From Ilyonectria destructans (Eukaryota > Ascomycota > Sordariomycetes > Hypocreales > Nectriaceae), in assembly GCA_020740775.1 (NCBI GenBank), contig JAHEWK010000014.1, positions 124,001 to 188,000 of the forward strand: 64,000 nucleotides of DNA. Direction: 5' to 3'. Of this stretch, positions 36,128 to 48,454 are shown piece by piece (within the stretch, counting starts at the first letter, position 1; each line of letters opens with the position of its first letter). Made by a program: the position numbers and the translations under genes. The notes under the pieces were generated by a model, which was not told where the DNA came from, ran no database searches, and saw only the letters and a program-made list of their open reading frames with translations.

Positions 36128-37394
36128 ATGAAGGTTTCTGGTTCATACGCCGCCATCACGGCTCTGGCTGCCACCGCCAATGCCAGGCACCTCCTGGTTC
36201 GCTCCGAGCCCACCGTTGCTGTCTCCCTCGCCGACAACGGTGTCAGCCCTCGCCCGACTGAGGCACCAGAGTACGACCTCTTGCGACGAGCCGACCAGGG
36301 CACTTTGCTCTATGCTCCCGACAACACCTGTGGCTTCATCTCCGGGCTCGAAGGCGCCGGCTATACCTGCTTTGGCACCTACACCTGCGCCTTCAGCATA
36401 TCGAAAGATGAGGGCCATGTCGCTTGCTGTGCCGATAGTGTGTGCAACATGCGATTCGCCTGTATTGACTACGCTGGCTACTTCTCTTCGAGCCAGTGTA
36501 CCGGCGGATGCGATGTTGATGCTTTGACCCTAAAGTGGTAGGTTTACCTCCGACAACCCTCAATCCCTGAAGTGTATGTGTAAAACTGACCAGACGAATA
36601 GTACCGAGACCTCTGCTCCTTACTGCAACACCATCTCCTTCTCCTCCGGAGGTGTGTCCGACTACTGGTGCAACAGCCAAAATATTTCCACCGCCCGTAT
36701 GGCCACCACCACCTTCAGTGGCGGCGATGCCCGAGTGTACACCACCCAGGACGATACCTCTTCTAGTGCCAGCGTCATCACCTCTGGATCTGCTGATCTC
36801 CCTACCGTGACTGTCTCGTCTAAGCCTTCCAGCACCTCCGGAAGCGCCTCCGAAACGACCAGCTCCGGCTCCAGCAGCGGTGGTTCCTCAACCCCCGTTG
36901 GTCCCATCGTCGGCGGCGTTGTCGGCGGTGTTGGCGCCCTCGCCATCGCCGGTGCCGCCATCTGGTTCTGCCTCCGCAACAAGAAGAAGAAGGAGGCCGC
37001 GGCTGCCACCACGGCTCCCCCGACTTACCAGTCGCCCAACATGCAGCAGCCTGGTGTTGGTCCCAACGGTTACAACCCTGTGCCCCAGGGCCAGGCCGGC
37101 TACTACGACCCCAAGAACGCCTACTCAACTCCCACCCAGCAGTACAACCAGACTGCTGTCCCTGGGTTCTACCCCCAGAACCAGCCCGGATCTCCCGACT
37201 ACAGCCAGACGAACCCTTCATCTCCTGGCACTTACGATCCTCGTATGGCCCACTCCACCACCAGCCCCTCGCCCTCGTACAACCAACAAATGCAGGGCCA
37301 ACCCGGCTTCCAGCCTCAGCAGGCCGTCATCCACGAGGCCCCCGCCAACGCCGTTGGCAGCAACGGCCGCGGCGACACTCACGAGCTTGCCTAA
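36128..37394 (+). CDS. Cysteine-rich single-pass membrane protein with Ser/Thr stalk
   Basis: Exons are 36128-36537 and 36602-37394, joined through a split Cys codon; 400 aa. Residues 1-19 are a signal peptide ending ATANA. A cysteine-rich extracellular module (about 60-160) contains pairs such as DNTCGF, GYTCFGTYTC, VACCADSVCNM and CTGGC. A Ser/Thr/Gly stalk (about 170-235) suits O-mannosylation. One transmembrane helix (about 236-260, PVGPIVGG...AIWFC) is followed by a Lys-rich stop-transfer and a Pro/Gln/Tyr-rich cytosolic tail. This layout is that of fungal plasma-membrane proteins of the wall-sensor kind, but the Cys spacing is not a WSC or CFEM pattern I can name. Function is unknown; cell-wall sensing is inference. 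The ATG at 36128 was chosen over an upstream in-frame ATG at 35999 because it gives a clean signal peptide. Confidence 0.8.
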
Positions 37395-38241
37395 AGAGAG
37401 ATGCGGTACTGGCTGTGACTACCGCGGAAAGCGGCTCACTGTTGTGTTGGAGGCGTTTGCTGGGTTGTCATCTGGATTTTTTGTTTGCATCATGGCCTGG
37501 AGTTGGATAGAGATCTTGTCATTCTGAACGCCAAATAATGGGAGATGGATTTGTTCTTTTATTTCAAAGTGCAAAAATAAAAAAGAATTCGACACCCTCT
37601 TAATGGTTCCGGGGATGGAGGCGCGGAGGAACAGAGATGATGGCCCATGATGACTTGTTTTAACCTAATTTCATGTATACCCTTTTACTTAGGTATCTTT
37701 TGATCCACGCAGAACCTGAACATATTGTGCGTCTTCAATCATCGTCCCTTGGCTCTCGCGTGACTGTGGAAAGGAAACACTGAGATATTGGCCCCCTATT
37801 CTCTACGTGGGTGGTGCATGGAGACATGGTTTACTTTCTCAACTGCTAAATTGGCTCACATAAGCACAGTTTCATGACTTGGAGATAATTGCTTGTTGTT
37901 TGCGTTAATACGACAGTTAATTTCTCCTTCATGTTCCTCCTCATCTATCCTATACTCCACTTCCAATCACACCAAACAGCTTTCCAAGCAACATGACAAC
38001 AAGCAATAGTGCTTGATACAAATTCTGAATTGCACCTACGCCAGGCCGATCAACCCGCAACTCTGTCGCTTTCCATGAAACATGAACTATGCATGAACCC
38101 CCTAGTTCCCCGAATCCCCTAAGACAACATGTGTGCGCCTGGTAAGACAAGACCGTAAAACTGAATCGCTAGCCAAGTACATAAAACAAAAGAGACAAGA
38201 CAAACATGCAACAGCCGTTACATGGCGGCTAATTGGGATGC
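37395..38241. other. Convergent intergenic region
   Basis: These 847 bp are shared by the 3' ends of the membrane protein gene and the carnitine acetyltransferase gene. The sequence is AT-richer than the coding flanks, with A-runs near 37565-37585. Nothing else was seen. Confidence 0.55.
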
Positions 38242-40952
38242 TTAGTAGTCAATCAGCCTCAGCTTCTTGCCCACATCTCGCCGGCGGGCTTGCACCGCGG
38301 CTCGCTCCGAGGCACGCGTTTCCGCTACATCGAATTGCACACTGCGGGCTTTGAGCGCCTGGAGAAGCATGCCTGCGTCGAAAAAGCCATCTGTGGGTAA
38401 GGTTAGTAACTGCAATCGTGTCTGATGATATGCGGGGGGCAACTTACATCCACCGATCTCATCGTCCTCGCTAAAGGCACTGCTCTCGTTGGTGGGAGAC
38501 GTGGTGCCCGTGTTGGAGCGGATGTTGTCGACGGCCGTGATGGGGCGCCCGCGGGACTTGAGCCGGTTGGCGGGCTTGGTGTGGTGCATGGCGTTCTCGG
38601 CCTCGCGGGCGCGGCTGGCCTTCATTGTGGACATCTTGCGGTTGCTGATGCGCAAGATGCGGCGGATCTCGAGCAGGTAGCTCTCGAGCGTATCGACAAA
38701 ACGAGCCGTCTGGCGGTGCTTGCTCGACACGCAGATGGATATGCCTTCTTCCTTGATGATGTATCCGATGCCGAACCCATCTCCCGACGTGGGTCCGAAG
38801 CCGAACTGTCGGAGAGCAGGGTTTCCACAGTTGGATGTGGAGAGGATGGTGTTGTTCAGCTTGTCCCAGCCGGGGTCGGCGAAGATGAGCGGGAGAGGAT
38901 TCTGGTCTCGCGACCGCGAATTGGTGCTGTACCCTCGCTCACGGGAGGGCTTCAGCTCCACGCCATCAACAGAGCCAATCGAGTCGTTGGTAGGGCTGCC
39001 AATGCCAATGGGCGAGTTGACACCTCGCTCAGAGTACCCATCCATCGGGCTAGAGTAACCAGTGCTACTAAGGCCACTGTCCAACTCGTCGTCCATGCTC
39101 CTCTGCCAGACACAGAGCAGAGCGTAAAGGTGACGGTCGCAACCTTCGGCCTTCAGGCACTGCCTCGTGTTTGCGACATGTTTCTGGCAGGCCCTCTTCA
39201 GCGCCTCGATCTTGGCCTCGGCCGGGTTCTCTGACCAGAAAGCCTGCACAAAATCAACCGATTCCTTTGAGACAGTTCGGATAGCCTCAGTGCGGCCGTG
39301 CAGGTACACCTTGGTCATGGCAGGCTCGTAAGTGCTTTCAACACGGCCGTAGAGACCGTAGTAGGCGGCTTGGAAAGCCATCTGCACAAAAGCATCGGGC
39401 GAGAATCCCATGGATGTGATGAAGTTCTTGCCGTAGTGACCGAAATCCAAGCACTGAAACTCATTCTGTTGGATAAGGTCGGCCAGTCTGGTCTCGGCGA
39501 AGCGAACGGCGACACTCAACTCGGGAATCATGTCCCACTCCAGCTTGCGAGGGGTGGTGTTTACGTCGCCAAAGCTTTCGGGGTCTCGTTTGGACGGGTC
39601 AGGGCTTGTTGAGGCCCAGAGGCTGGGAGCTTGGCCATTGATGGTACGCGCGAATCGAAGAATGGTATCCGTGTAGACGTCACTAGCAAACCGAAGAACC
39701 GTATGTCCATCCACGCCAGTGTGTTCAAAGTTGATTCCAGCGCTTCCGTTCTTGCAGACAATAATCTGAAGCTTGTCGTACCACCGGTTGGTGCAGGTGC
39801 CGATCTGGACACCCTTCTCGACCTCGTTGGTTCCGCACAGCATATTTTGGCAGAGAGCTGCGGCATCGGCAGATTCAGTGTAGTCGAGGCAGAGGACAAA
39901 GAGAGCCGAGTCAACAATGCTGAGAGAGTCTGCATTGTTTGACGTGGGTTCGCGAGTCAGGACATCTCTCAGGCCTGACCACACCTTTCGGTTCTCGGTA
40001 CTCAAGACACCCAAAGCCCCCTTTGCAGCCTCCTGGATGGGGGTTTGTGTGGCGTCATCGACGATGGTCTGAAGGTTGATCGAAATGTCCCTTTCCGTCA
40101 TGATGAGGTCCGAGTTGTCGTCCAGAACATCAAACCAGTAAAACTGTCCGTGGCACATGATGACAATGTGCTTCGACTCCGGGTCTTGCTCAATTTGGCA
40201 GCCATCCTCGGTGGGAACTCGGGCTGTTCCAAAGAGTCTGGAAAACTGATACATGCAAAGGGGAGTTCCCTTGACCTTATCCGGGGGCAACTCCTCCTTG
40301 CGTACGGCTCGGACGAACTCAAGCGAAGACACAACCAAGGACGCGGCCCGGGTCACCTGGTTGTTGCGGGCGGGTGTCGGATCATCTTCCAGGAGGAAAA
40401 ATGGGTTCAGGTTGAGAACAACGGGGTTATCGAAATTGAGGTAAGAATCATACCCTGTCTAATGTTAGATAGTAAGTCAAGAAAGGGGGCATGTGGGTTG
40501 TGCATACAGAACTGTTCGATGTAGCTGGTCTTTCCCTGAGCATACTGCTTCAGCTTTTCCTGCAAATCATGTCCATCGCCCTTTAGGAACTCGTCTATTG
40601 CGTACTGCGTCTCTGCTTGCTCTCGGGGTGACTGAAGGGGGCGAAGGGATTCGATGTAGCGGCGGCAAGTGGCTTCTAGGTCAGGGATGGGAAGTTTGGG
40701 TAGCTTGTCCTGGCCGGAAAATGTGATGCCGCCCTCCTTCTTGGTATCGTTGTACGTGGCCATTGGGACCCTCTTGTAGTCGCCGTTGACCTTGGGCACG
40801 GAGTCTCGGCTTTGAGGGAGCTCGGGAATATCTGGGAGGAAACGAGGGGTGGCGGAAGAGATGGTTGAGGTGATGGGGGCAGATGTAGGAGTTGGCTCAG
40901 CAAGTCTCTCCCCTAGAGGCTGGGGAAGAGCAAAGGTGCGAACTTGAGTCAT
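38242..40952 (-). CDS. facC: Cytosolic-type carnitine O-acetyltransferase (FacC/YAT2-like)
   Basis: Exons are 40508-40952, 38448-40454 and 38242-38390; 866 aa. The choline/carnitine acyltransferase fold is clear: SYIEQFWYDSYL across the first junction, NPFFLLEDDPTPARNNQV, the catalytic block GINFEHTGVDG with H393, and the late signature STSNCGNPALRQFGFGP. The enzyme moves acetyl groups between CoA and carnitine for transport between compartments during growth on acetate or fatty acids. There is no mitochondrial presequence and no PTS1 (the C-terminus is LRLIDY), which suits the cytosolic class; AcuJ-type enzymes carry organelle signals. A Ser/Pro/Gly-rich insertion with several SP sites (about 38885-39100) splits the C-terminal lobe. 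The last intron (38391-38447) is a multiple of three and open, so it can be missed. Confidence 0.9.
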
Positions 40953-41990
40953 GTTGTCAGCCTAGGTGAACCGGTTTTATGGTCGCCGTTATGTATAGAG
41001 AGGCGAGACGCTGGTGCTGACGTTGAGGCCGCGGAGAGCGGTGCGGTAGAAGTAATGACAATCTTGCAGAAAATAGGCCGGCATTACACGTGCATTCCGT
41101 GGTATGGAGGGGCAAGAGTGATTATGGACAAAGGTTGACGGGTTGGAGTAGAGCAGAGGAGGGGGATATGGGATCGATATAAAGCAACTTAAGCAAAGCA
41201 TTGTGACCTCGCTGACTTAGACAAGAGTCAAGTGGACCCTCCGCACACCCTCCGCACACCCTCCGCATCGGCCGGGGGGTAGCCGAACACCAAGCAAGGG
41301 GCCGTCGAGGAGGCAGGACGGTAGTCAGGACGGTAGGCAGCAAAGGTCCTCCGCAGGCCCGACAACGAGACGTGGTGGGTGGATGGGGGTGGCACTTGTC
41401 ACACTGCCGAAGATGGGCGCAGGGAACTATCTTGGGAACAGAGCCAGGTACAACGACTTACCGAGAACGGAACCAGAGAGCGCCTCTACCGTGGACAGCG
41501 AGAATTCCCCGAGTCAAAGCGGCAGGGAGTCGAGAATGCCGACAGACCGGAGAACTGGACAAAGCGTCTGAAGGCTGAAGGGAGTGGTGATGACCAGGGG
41601 AGGGGCGTGAGGGCAACACGAGGCTCCGGTAATGAGTGTACACTGCACGGCGTACCCCGAGGACAAATGGCTCACATGCAAAAAGGAACAAGGTACAGGA
41701 ACAACACCGGAAGCGTGTGCGTTCGGCTGTTGGGGGCGCCACGGTAGACTTCCGAATGAGAGGCCTGCGCTGCGAGTATAGTGGCCGGCGACGCTGATCC
41801 TCGGACGACGGGATGTCGAGAAACGGTAGAGCCAGTGCCGTGACGGCGAACAAGGAACACGCCGGGTTTTGGGGCTAGGCCTGGACCGGGGGGGAAACTG
41901 GAGACGCTCCACTTGGGCGCGGCTCCGGAAAACGTTGGAGATGGATAGATGACGCGGGACTGGCTGGAGGCGCTGGCTGGTGTTGTTCTG

Positions 41991-42047
41991 CGTGGTGCAG
42001 CAGCTCGTGGTGCAGCAGCTCGTGGTGCAGCTCGCGGTGCAACTTCT
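41991..42047 (+). repeat. 15-bp tandem repeat
   Basis: Two identical 15-bp units CGTGGTGCAGCAGCT at 41991-42005 and 42006-42020 are followed by a 12-bp and a further degenerate unit. It is non-coding. Confidence 0.75.
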
Positions 42048-45000
42048 GGTGACCGGGGAGGGGAAGAAGAGCGTCTCTCCTCTGGCGCAACCCCACGATG
42101 CCATGTGCGATGAGGGGAAATCAATCAGGTGCGCCAGCCCGTCTGATTTGGGGACTTGCACTTTGGGGTTGCGGCCATGGCGACAGGCTATTACATGCAT
42201 GCCTCCCATGAGCATGGCCGTGGGGATGAATGCGCACAGGCAGTTGATCCCTTGGCGTGGTAGCACGAGATAGTCCTTTGTCTCCCATGTGCCATACCTA
42301 GGCTGGGGAGTTGCGAGTGCGCGTGCGCGTGTATGTTTCTGGTGGCTGACGGCGTGGCTGCGAGCCTGCATACTCCTGCTCAGTTCGAAGCCACTTGGCG
42401 ATGCGCACTCTCAGCATCACAGGCCCCCCACGTCACGAGCGTAGTTGGAACTGATCTGGAGCTGAACTGGGCTTGAACTTGATGCTGACCCATTGCAAAT
42501 GGCCTATTGGCATCCAGGCATGGCTGCCCATCCGAATCGTGTGGGTGGGTGTCTAGCACGCTTATTAGAGGGGCCTTGGGTTGGCACTCGCTCACGGCTC
42601 ACAGGCCGGTCTCGCCGAAGCAGCATCGTATTCTGGATCCAAAGCGTGGAGTCCTGTTCCATTCGAGAAAGAACTGTGCCCCGTCCGTCTCGCTTGAGGA
42701 TCGTGACGATACCGGAGCCCTCCGAGGGGAGTGGTCCTCAGATGGGGCACGGGAGTGTGGCGAAAGCACGGCTGAAGGAAACTCAACCTCAGAGCTTTCC
42801 CGAGGACCAACGGAGCGTCGAGGCCTGACCGGCGAGGAGCGTGCGGTTGCGAAGCCTTGGAATGGGTGGCACAATCAAGGCCCGTCTCGGTTCGGCCCAA
42901 AGGACGCCAGTGAGACAGACATTTCCCGTTCCTTTCGGACCCTTCTTTTGAATGCCAACCGCACGCCGCGACACCTATTTCGTCATTGCCCGCCGGGAAC
43001 GTGGTTGGCTCCCGTGGTGGAGTGTGCCTGACTGCAGCTGTTACTGGGTGAATGCCTGAGTGGTGGGTTGTGCCTTGTGGCGGGATGAACTGTGATGCTC
43101 AAGCGAGAGTTGATGTGTAACATTGGGTAATGCTGGGTTTTGGATTTGGGGGGGTGCGTGCTGGTGATCGTAATTGGGGGAAGGGGCCTGAAGATTTCGT
43201 GGGGTCCTGGTAGGTAAAGCCGTGTCATCCACCACTTGCGCTCCAGTAGATTCTCTTTTGCATCAAGACATGGCAAACAAGTGATGAAAATAAAGGGAAT
43301 TTTGAGGCACCATGTTAATATTTTAATGAAATACGTCTTTTTCGACGGATTGGTGGCAGTGTCCAGGGGGCGCATATTTGGTTGGTGAGTTACATCCCAC
43401 CCTCACTTTGCCCGCCTCCGCCAAGGATCTACCAACACATGTTTTTGAACACGCCGACACAAAACCAGTACCAATACATGCAAATATAAATGCATGGAAG
43501 TGCAAAAATTTGTAGCTTCACTTTTAACCGCATGTTATCCTCAACCCAAGGGCCATGCTACTCCGCGGTTCTTAGTACCTGATTTCATTATTCAAACCCG
43601 GAGGCGAACTTACACCTTCTCTATCGCCCGGCGCACCTTGACACAGACCCACACCAGGGCCCGGATGGCCGGAGGTAACCCCCGGACCTCCGGCCCGGCA
43701 CCTCAGGATGCTATCACTTTGCCACCATGAATCTAGACGCATCCGACCCGTGCCCGCGGATATTTCCATCGCTGCTCTGGTACTACCGGCATCTCCAAAG
43801 GGTGAAATATGTGCGTTGGTGGTGTCCTTTGTCACAGTTTTCTCTTTTCGTTCCGGTACCCACCGTATCACATCAGTCGTACGATGTAGTAGCTTTCCAG
43901 CACCCAATTTCCGCGAGACTGAAATAATGCGTAGACAATAATAGCTAGCGTACTGCCCAAATAGGTGAGTATAGTACTCATTATTTATTTGGATACAATT
44001 AAGCGTATCCCCGGACACTGGAACTTTTGGTGAGCATTTACCTCGGCCTTGAGTCTGTCTCTGCAATCCGTTCGAGTTCCTGTCTACAAACTTGCCCGTT
44101 CTGGAACACCTGATCCTGAACCAGGGGATGTTTAACGACTAGCGCTCGTAAAGTTGAGAAACTACTTTTGACCATATAAAACAGGGAGTCCTGTAGTGCA
44201 CCGTCAGCATCAGGCGAAATTATTGTGCGTAAAAGGTCTCATGCCCATGGTGTTCAAATCACCTCGCAGCTGAGTAATATGCTGTGGTTTACAATACAAG
44301 GAGGTGCTAAACTAGTGATAGAACCGAATAGCAAGTAAACACACGAAGTATGGGCACCGCGAGGCGAGAGGTCGAATTCGTAGCGGCTGGTGGACCATTG
44401 CGATGCTTTTGGACATGGACACACAAGATAAGCATGCCGTTACTCAACCATTCAAACATATCCAGTATTCGTTTGATTGAACAACTCAGTGCCACCCGCA
44501 GCTCCTTGGGTGCTTCTTCTTTTCTCCAAAAGTTGGGTGCATAGAAAGACTGTGTCGTGCTGATTAGTGTCTCCCTAACGAGACCCGAGGGAAAAGTGTG
44601 ATCGCGCGTAGGGGCCCATGAAAGGAAATGGAATTGTATCTGGAGAGCTAAATGATAAATGATCACCATTTAAGTTTTCTTCTGCTTGCGCTTGGATATC
44701 GTTCTATTATACTGCGACATTGTAGGCGCCGTCCTCCCGCCTCATCTTCTTTCTGGTTGTATTACATAAACACAGGTAGAACATGGCATGTAGCATTGGT
44801 TGATATGCAAGTGATGATGGTCATGCGGGATGGGGCATTAGAAATCGCGACGGTCGGTAGTGGTGATGAAGTAGAGAGAAAGGGGGGATAAAGCGAGATT
44901 AAATGCTTACCGGATCTGATCACTGGGTTTGTCGAGTAAGCGGTCGTTGACACGAATAAGATTCACCACCTACCTCTATCCAGCGAGCCCGTTTGTTGTG

Positions 45001-45083
45001 TGCGTGGTACTTTGGAACTTCCTTAAGAAATAGTACTTAGATCATACGTAATAGCTAAGGCGCCTAAAAATTAAAGGGGCTAG

Positions 45084-45186
45084 GAATTAGTACCTAATTC
45101 TTTATGTTTGCAGGTTGTCTAAGTTCCCGTCTTAGTTTGCTAATTCATTTGTTGCATAATTTATAAAAGCTTAGTATCTAAGCTTT
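45084..45186. repeat. Two perfect short inverted repeats in a TA-rich patch
   Basis: GAATTAG-TAC-CTAATTC lies at 45084-45100 and AAAGCTTAG-TAT-CTAAGCTTT at 45166-45186. Both have 3-nt centres and sit in the most AT-rich 200 bp of the window. They may be remnants of a small mobile element, but no flanking target duplication was identified. Confidence 0.6.
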
Positions 45187-46254
45187 AGTACGTATTGCGG
45201 TTATGCTAAAATGAATTTCCTTAACCCTTGAGGCCTGTGCGAGGTTGGTGTATTGGGAAATAAGATGTGATTTGGCATCGATCGCATACCCATACACATG
45301 CACATGTTTGACTCACAATGTAAAGACCACAAGCATTATATAAGTGCCTTCGTGGTAGATCCCTTGCGACTGACCAGGGCAGTTTCCCATCGCAGATATC
45401 AAGGGACTTGATTTCCCGAGACTGAAATCATGGTTAGGTAGGCATTAGTGGTTATTTCCTTATCTTTCGCTAAGAACATGAAACACTTAGACTCAAATGA
45501 ACATATTTGATCCCTGTGATGTGATCAGGCAACAGGGAAACCGGGGTAGACAAGACTTTGTGGCGTCTGGCGTTCCCTTCCTGAATCCTGCCTCAAAACA
45601 ACGTCGCTACTGCGCCCGCTTACAGCAGGGATAACTGTCCAGACGCGTGTTCTCCCTAGACACGATTCCGGCGCCAAGCAGTCAGGGAGCGAGTACAGCA
45701 GTTAAGAAATCGGCTCTTCCTTAATAATGAGTGGCTGCCTCAACTTGACATTGCGCAATCCCTAATTACCCTGGCGGCCTCTGAGTCGATGGTCTCTTGG
45801 CGGCCTCAGAGTGCCTTTTTGGCAGCAGCTGTCAGGTCAAAGCTAGTCTGTTTATGGGCACCCATTCGAGATCACGTGAACCGCCTTGCCACTTTAGGAG
45901 AGCTATTCGAGCGCCACTTCCGGGTTATTCACGGACTCAGCCTTCGCTAGGTTGAATCTGAATTATCTGGTGATGTGCCCCTGCTGTTGAACGTGGTCAC
46001 GATTGGGCTTCGTGTCCTCTTGCTTCTCTGCAATGGGAAAATCATTCGAGACATGCGCTCTGCCCTCGTCTCAGCCTTTCCTCCCCACATTGTAGAAGAC
46101 TCTGCCTAACGTCACCATTATGCTTATCACGTCGTATCTTTCATAGCCAGACTCAAAGATAAAACTTCCTTTGCTCCCTTTAGGGCACCATTCTCTCCTC
46201 AAGCCTCTCATCTCACCCTAAGCCTCGTTGTAATATTCTAACCTCTTATCGAGA

Positions 46255-48454
46255 ATGTGCATCATTCTTTATAAACAAACTAAACAATGGTGGAACAAAG
46301 ACACCACCCCAAATGCGACAACAGGGGATTCAACAGCACAACCAGCCGGAACTACAAACCAAGTGGCATGTGCTCATCGCGATGTTCCTTCAGATCTGCC
46401 TTGCTTAGAGTGTAAGACGGAAAAGAAGGCAGCAAGGAAATACCGATGGAGACTCATTCTTTGCTTGGCATGGCCATTCGCCCTCCAGTCTCTTGACTCG
46501 ACAATGTGCGAATTCTTCCCCCTGTTTCTGATTACCTGGCCAACTGACTTATTGAAAAGCATCGCAACTGCCCTGCCATGGATTGCTGGCGACTTTGGAG
46601 AAGTTTCACAGCTGAACTGGATCGTTTCTGCTTTCAACCTGACCTCCGCCGCCTTCATTCCCTTCTGGTCCCAACTGGCAGATGTCTTTGGGAGGAACAC
46701 GTCTCTCAATGCTGCCATCGTCTTGATGCTCATCGGCAGCACTCTTTGCACTGCTGCTCCAACCAGCGCGTTCCCAGTTCTCCTCCTTGGCCGGGGTTTC
46801 CAAGGTATCTCAGCAGCAGGTATCAATGTCGGGATCCGAACTGTTCTTGCCGATAAAGTATCACTTCAGGAAAACGCAAAGAATTGGGCCATCTTCTCGA
46901 TGGTAGGAGGCGCATCATACGCACTTGGCCCCGTTATTGGTGGTTGGTATTCCCAATTTCGAAGTTTAGGATCAAGTATGGCTGACGAGCGAAATCAGGC
47001 TATCTTACCAGCGCGGATTGGAGATGGTGCTTTGCCATCAACCTCCCTGTTGCCGTAGTGGCCTTGGTCGTCATCTTCTTCTTTCTCCGCAAGGAACTAC
47101 TTGGCCCTCAACCCATCCCCGAACTTGACGAAACTGTCGAGACCGGACGGAGGACAAAGTTCACTGCGAGGCTCAAGACGATCGATGTGGGCGGCCAGCT
47201 TCTGTTCATTATCGGGTTTGGTCTCATTATTCTGGCACTGACTTGGGGTGGTGCAACTTACCCATGGGCTTCCGCTGCCGTTATTACCCCTCTTGTGATC
47301 GGCTGCATCTTCGCAGGCGGTTTCGTTTACTGGGAGTTTCTCCTTGCGCCCGGAAACTACCTGTCAGAAAAAATGCCCTGGCAGAGGGCTATGCTACCGT
47401 GGGCGTTGCTTTCAAATAGAGACATTATCCTGCTTTTCTACTGCGAGTGTGCTACCGGCGTTGGCATGTACGCAGTAAGTCTCTCAAAGAAGCCTCTAGT
47501 CCAAACAGTTGCTGACTTGGTTAGGTGCTGTACTTTTGCAACATTTACTTCATTGCTGTTAGAGTATGTATGCCCGAAGTTCCTATTGGCGTTGGATCTA
47601 ACATATAGTAGGGCTACGACTCCGATAAGGCTGGCGTTCAGCTTCTTTACTTTCTTCCTGGACTCGCAGCTGGCGTCTATATTTGCTCCTTCATGTGCAA
47701 CAAGTGGCCCCGAATGACGTTCCCGTCTGTCTTTCTGGGAACCATCGTTGAAGCCATTGGTATTGGTCTCTTAGGTTGGTCCATATACGCGGAGCGTCTC
47801 GCACCTATCTACGGAATGATGGCATTGGTTGGATGTGGCACGGGCCTGCGATTCATGGCCTCACCGCTACACGGAATTGGTCTCTTTAAGAACATGCGAG
47901 CTTCAGTCATTGCGCTGATGGCGGTCGCTATTCCCTTTGGAGGTACCATCGGGTTGACTATAATGTCAACAGTTTTCAACAACACATCTGGCCTTGACTC
48001 GAACGAGAGCGACTTCTCTAAGATTCAGTCACTGCCGGAGGATATTAGGGACCAATCCATACACAATGCAAAGGTAAATTTTGGCCCAATTCGAGCCTTG
48101 GATGCAATGATATCTGACACCGATTTCAGATGGGTGTCGTCTGGGCATTTGTTTCCATCACGCCTCTTATCGTACTGGTAAGCTTGCACCTCCTCCCCGC
48201 AGATATATAGTATACTTACTTCATACCAGGCTGTTGTATGTGCCGCGTGCCTTGGGAATGTCAAGTTCGACCAGGGACCCATGGGAGAGGATGGAAAGCC
48301 GACCGATGCGATAGTCAGAGGTAGCTATCTACTCAGCCTGGTGAGGAGCGAGAAGAAGTATGTCGAAGAAGAGCAAGGAATAAGGCTGGAGAGCTCTAGT
48401 GGGCTGGGGTGGTTAGAAGGCACATCGCGTGAGAAGTCTGCCGGTCAAAACTAA
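46255..48454 (+). CDS. MFS drug/H+ antiporter-type transporter
   Basis: Seven exons: 46255-46505, 46560-46942, 46999-47474, 47525-47563 (39 nt), 47612-48073, 48130-48177 and 48230-48454; 627 aa. Intron 1 is in frame and open; removing it restores the DHA2-like block SLDSTIIATALPWIAGDF. Other family marks are QLADVFGR in the TM2-3 loop, GRGFQGISAAGINV, motif C at GPVIGGYL and DWRWCFAINLP after TM6. The N-terminal ~70 residues are hydrophilic and cytosolic. Hydrophobic helices continue to about residue 560, followed by an acidic cytosolic tail. It is a plasma-membrane exporter of the multidrug/toxin type; the substrate cannot be inferred, and no biosynthetic cluster surrounds it. Donors of introns 1 and 2 (GTGCGA, GTTGGT) are weak, so those two junctions rest mainly on protein conservation. 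Confidence 0.85.

Larger units (their letters stand above)
40953..46254. other. 5.3-kb gene-free region, AT-rich toward the right
   Basis: From 40953 to about 43.1 kb it is GC-rich with short mixed frames. From about 43.2 kb composition shifts to AT-rich with many TA steps, most clearly at 45.0-45.25 kb, where two perfect inverted repeats occur. No transposase or other domain could be read. The last ~200 bp is CT-rich and serves as the MFS promoter/leader. Confidence 0.5.

Noticed and set aside
41971..42047. CRISPR-like array
   Set aside because: The 15-bp units are directly adjacent without unique spacers; it is a simple tandem repeat in a eukaryotic genome.
42507..43031. 174-codon frame in the 41-46 kb region
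   Set aside because: Mixed composition, overlapped by equally long frames on the other strand, no domain, no codon bias like the neighbouring genes.
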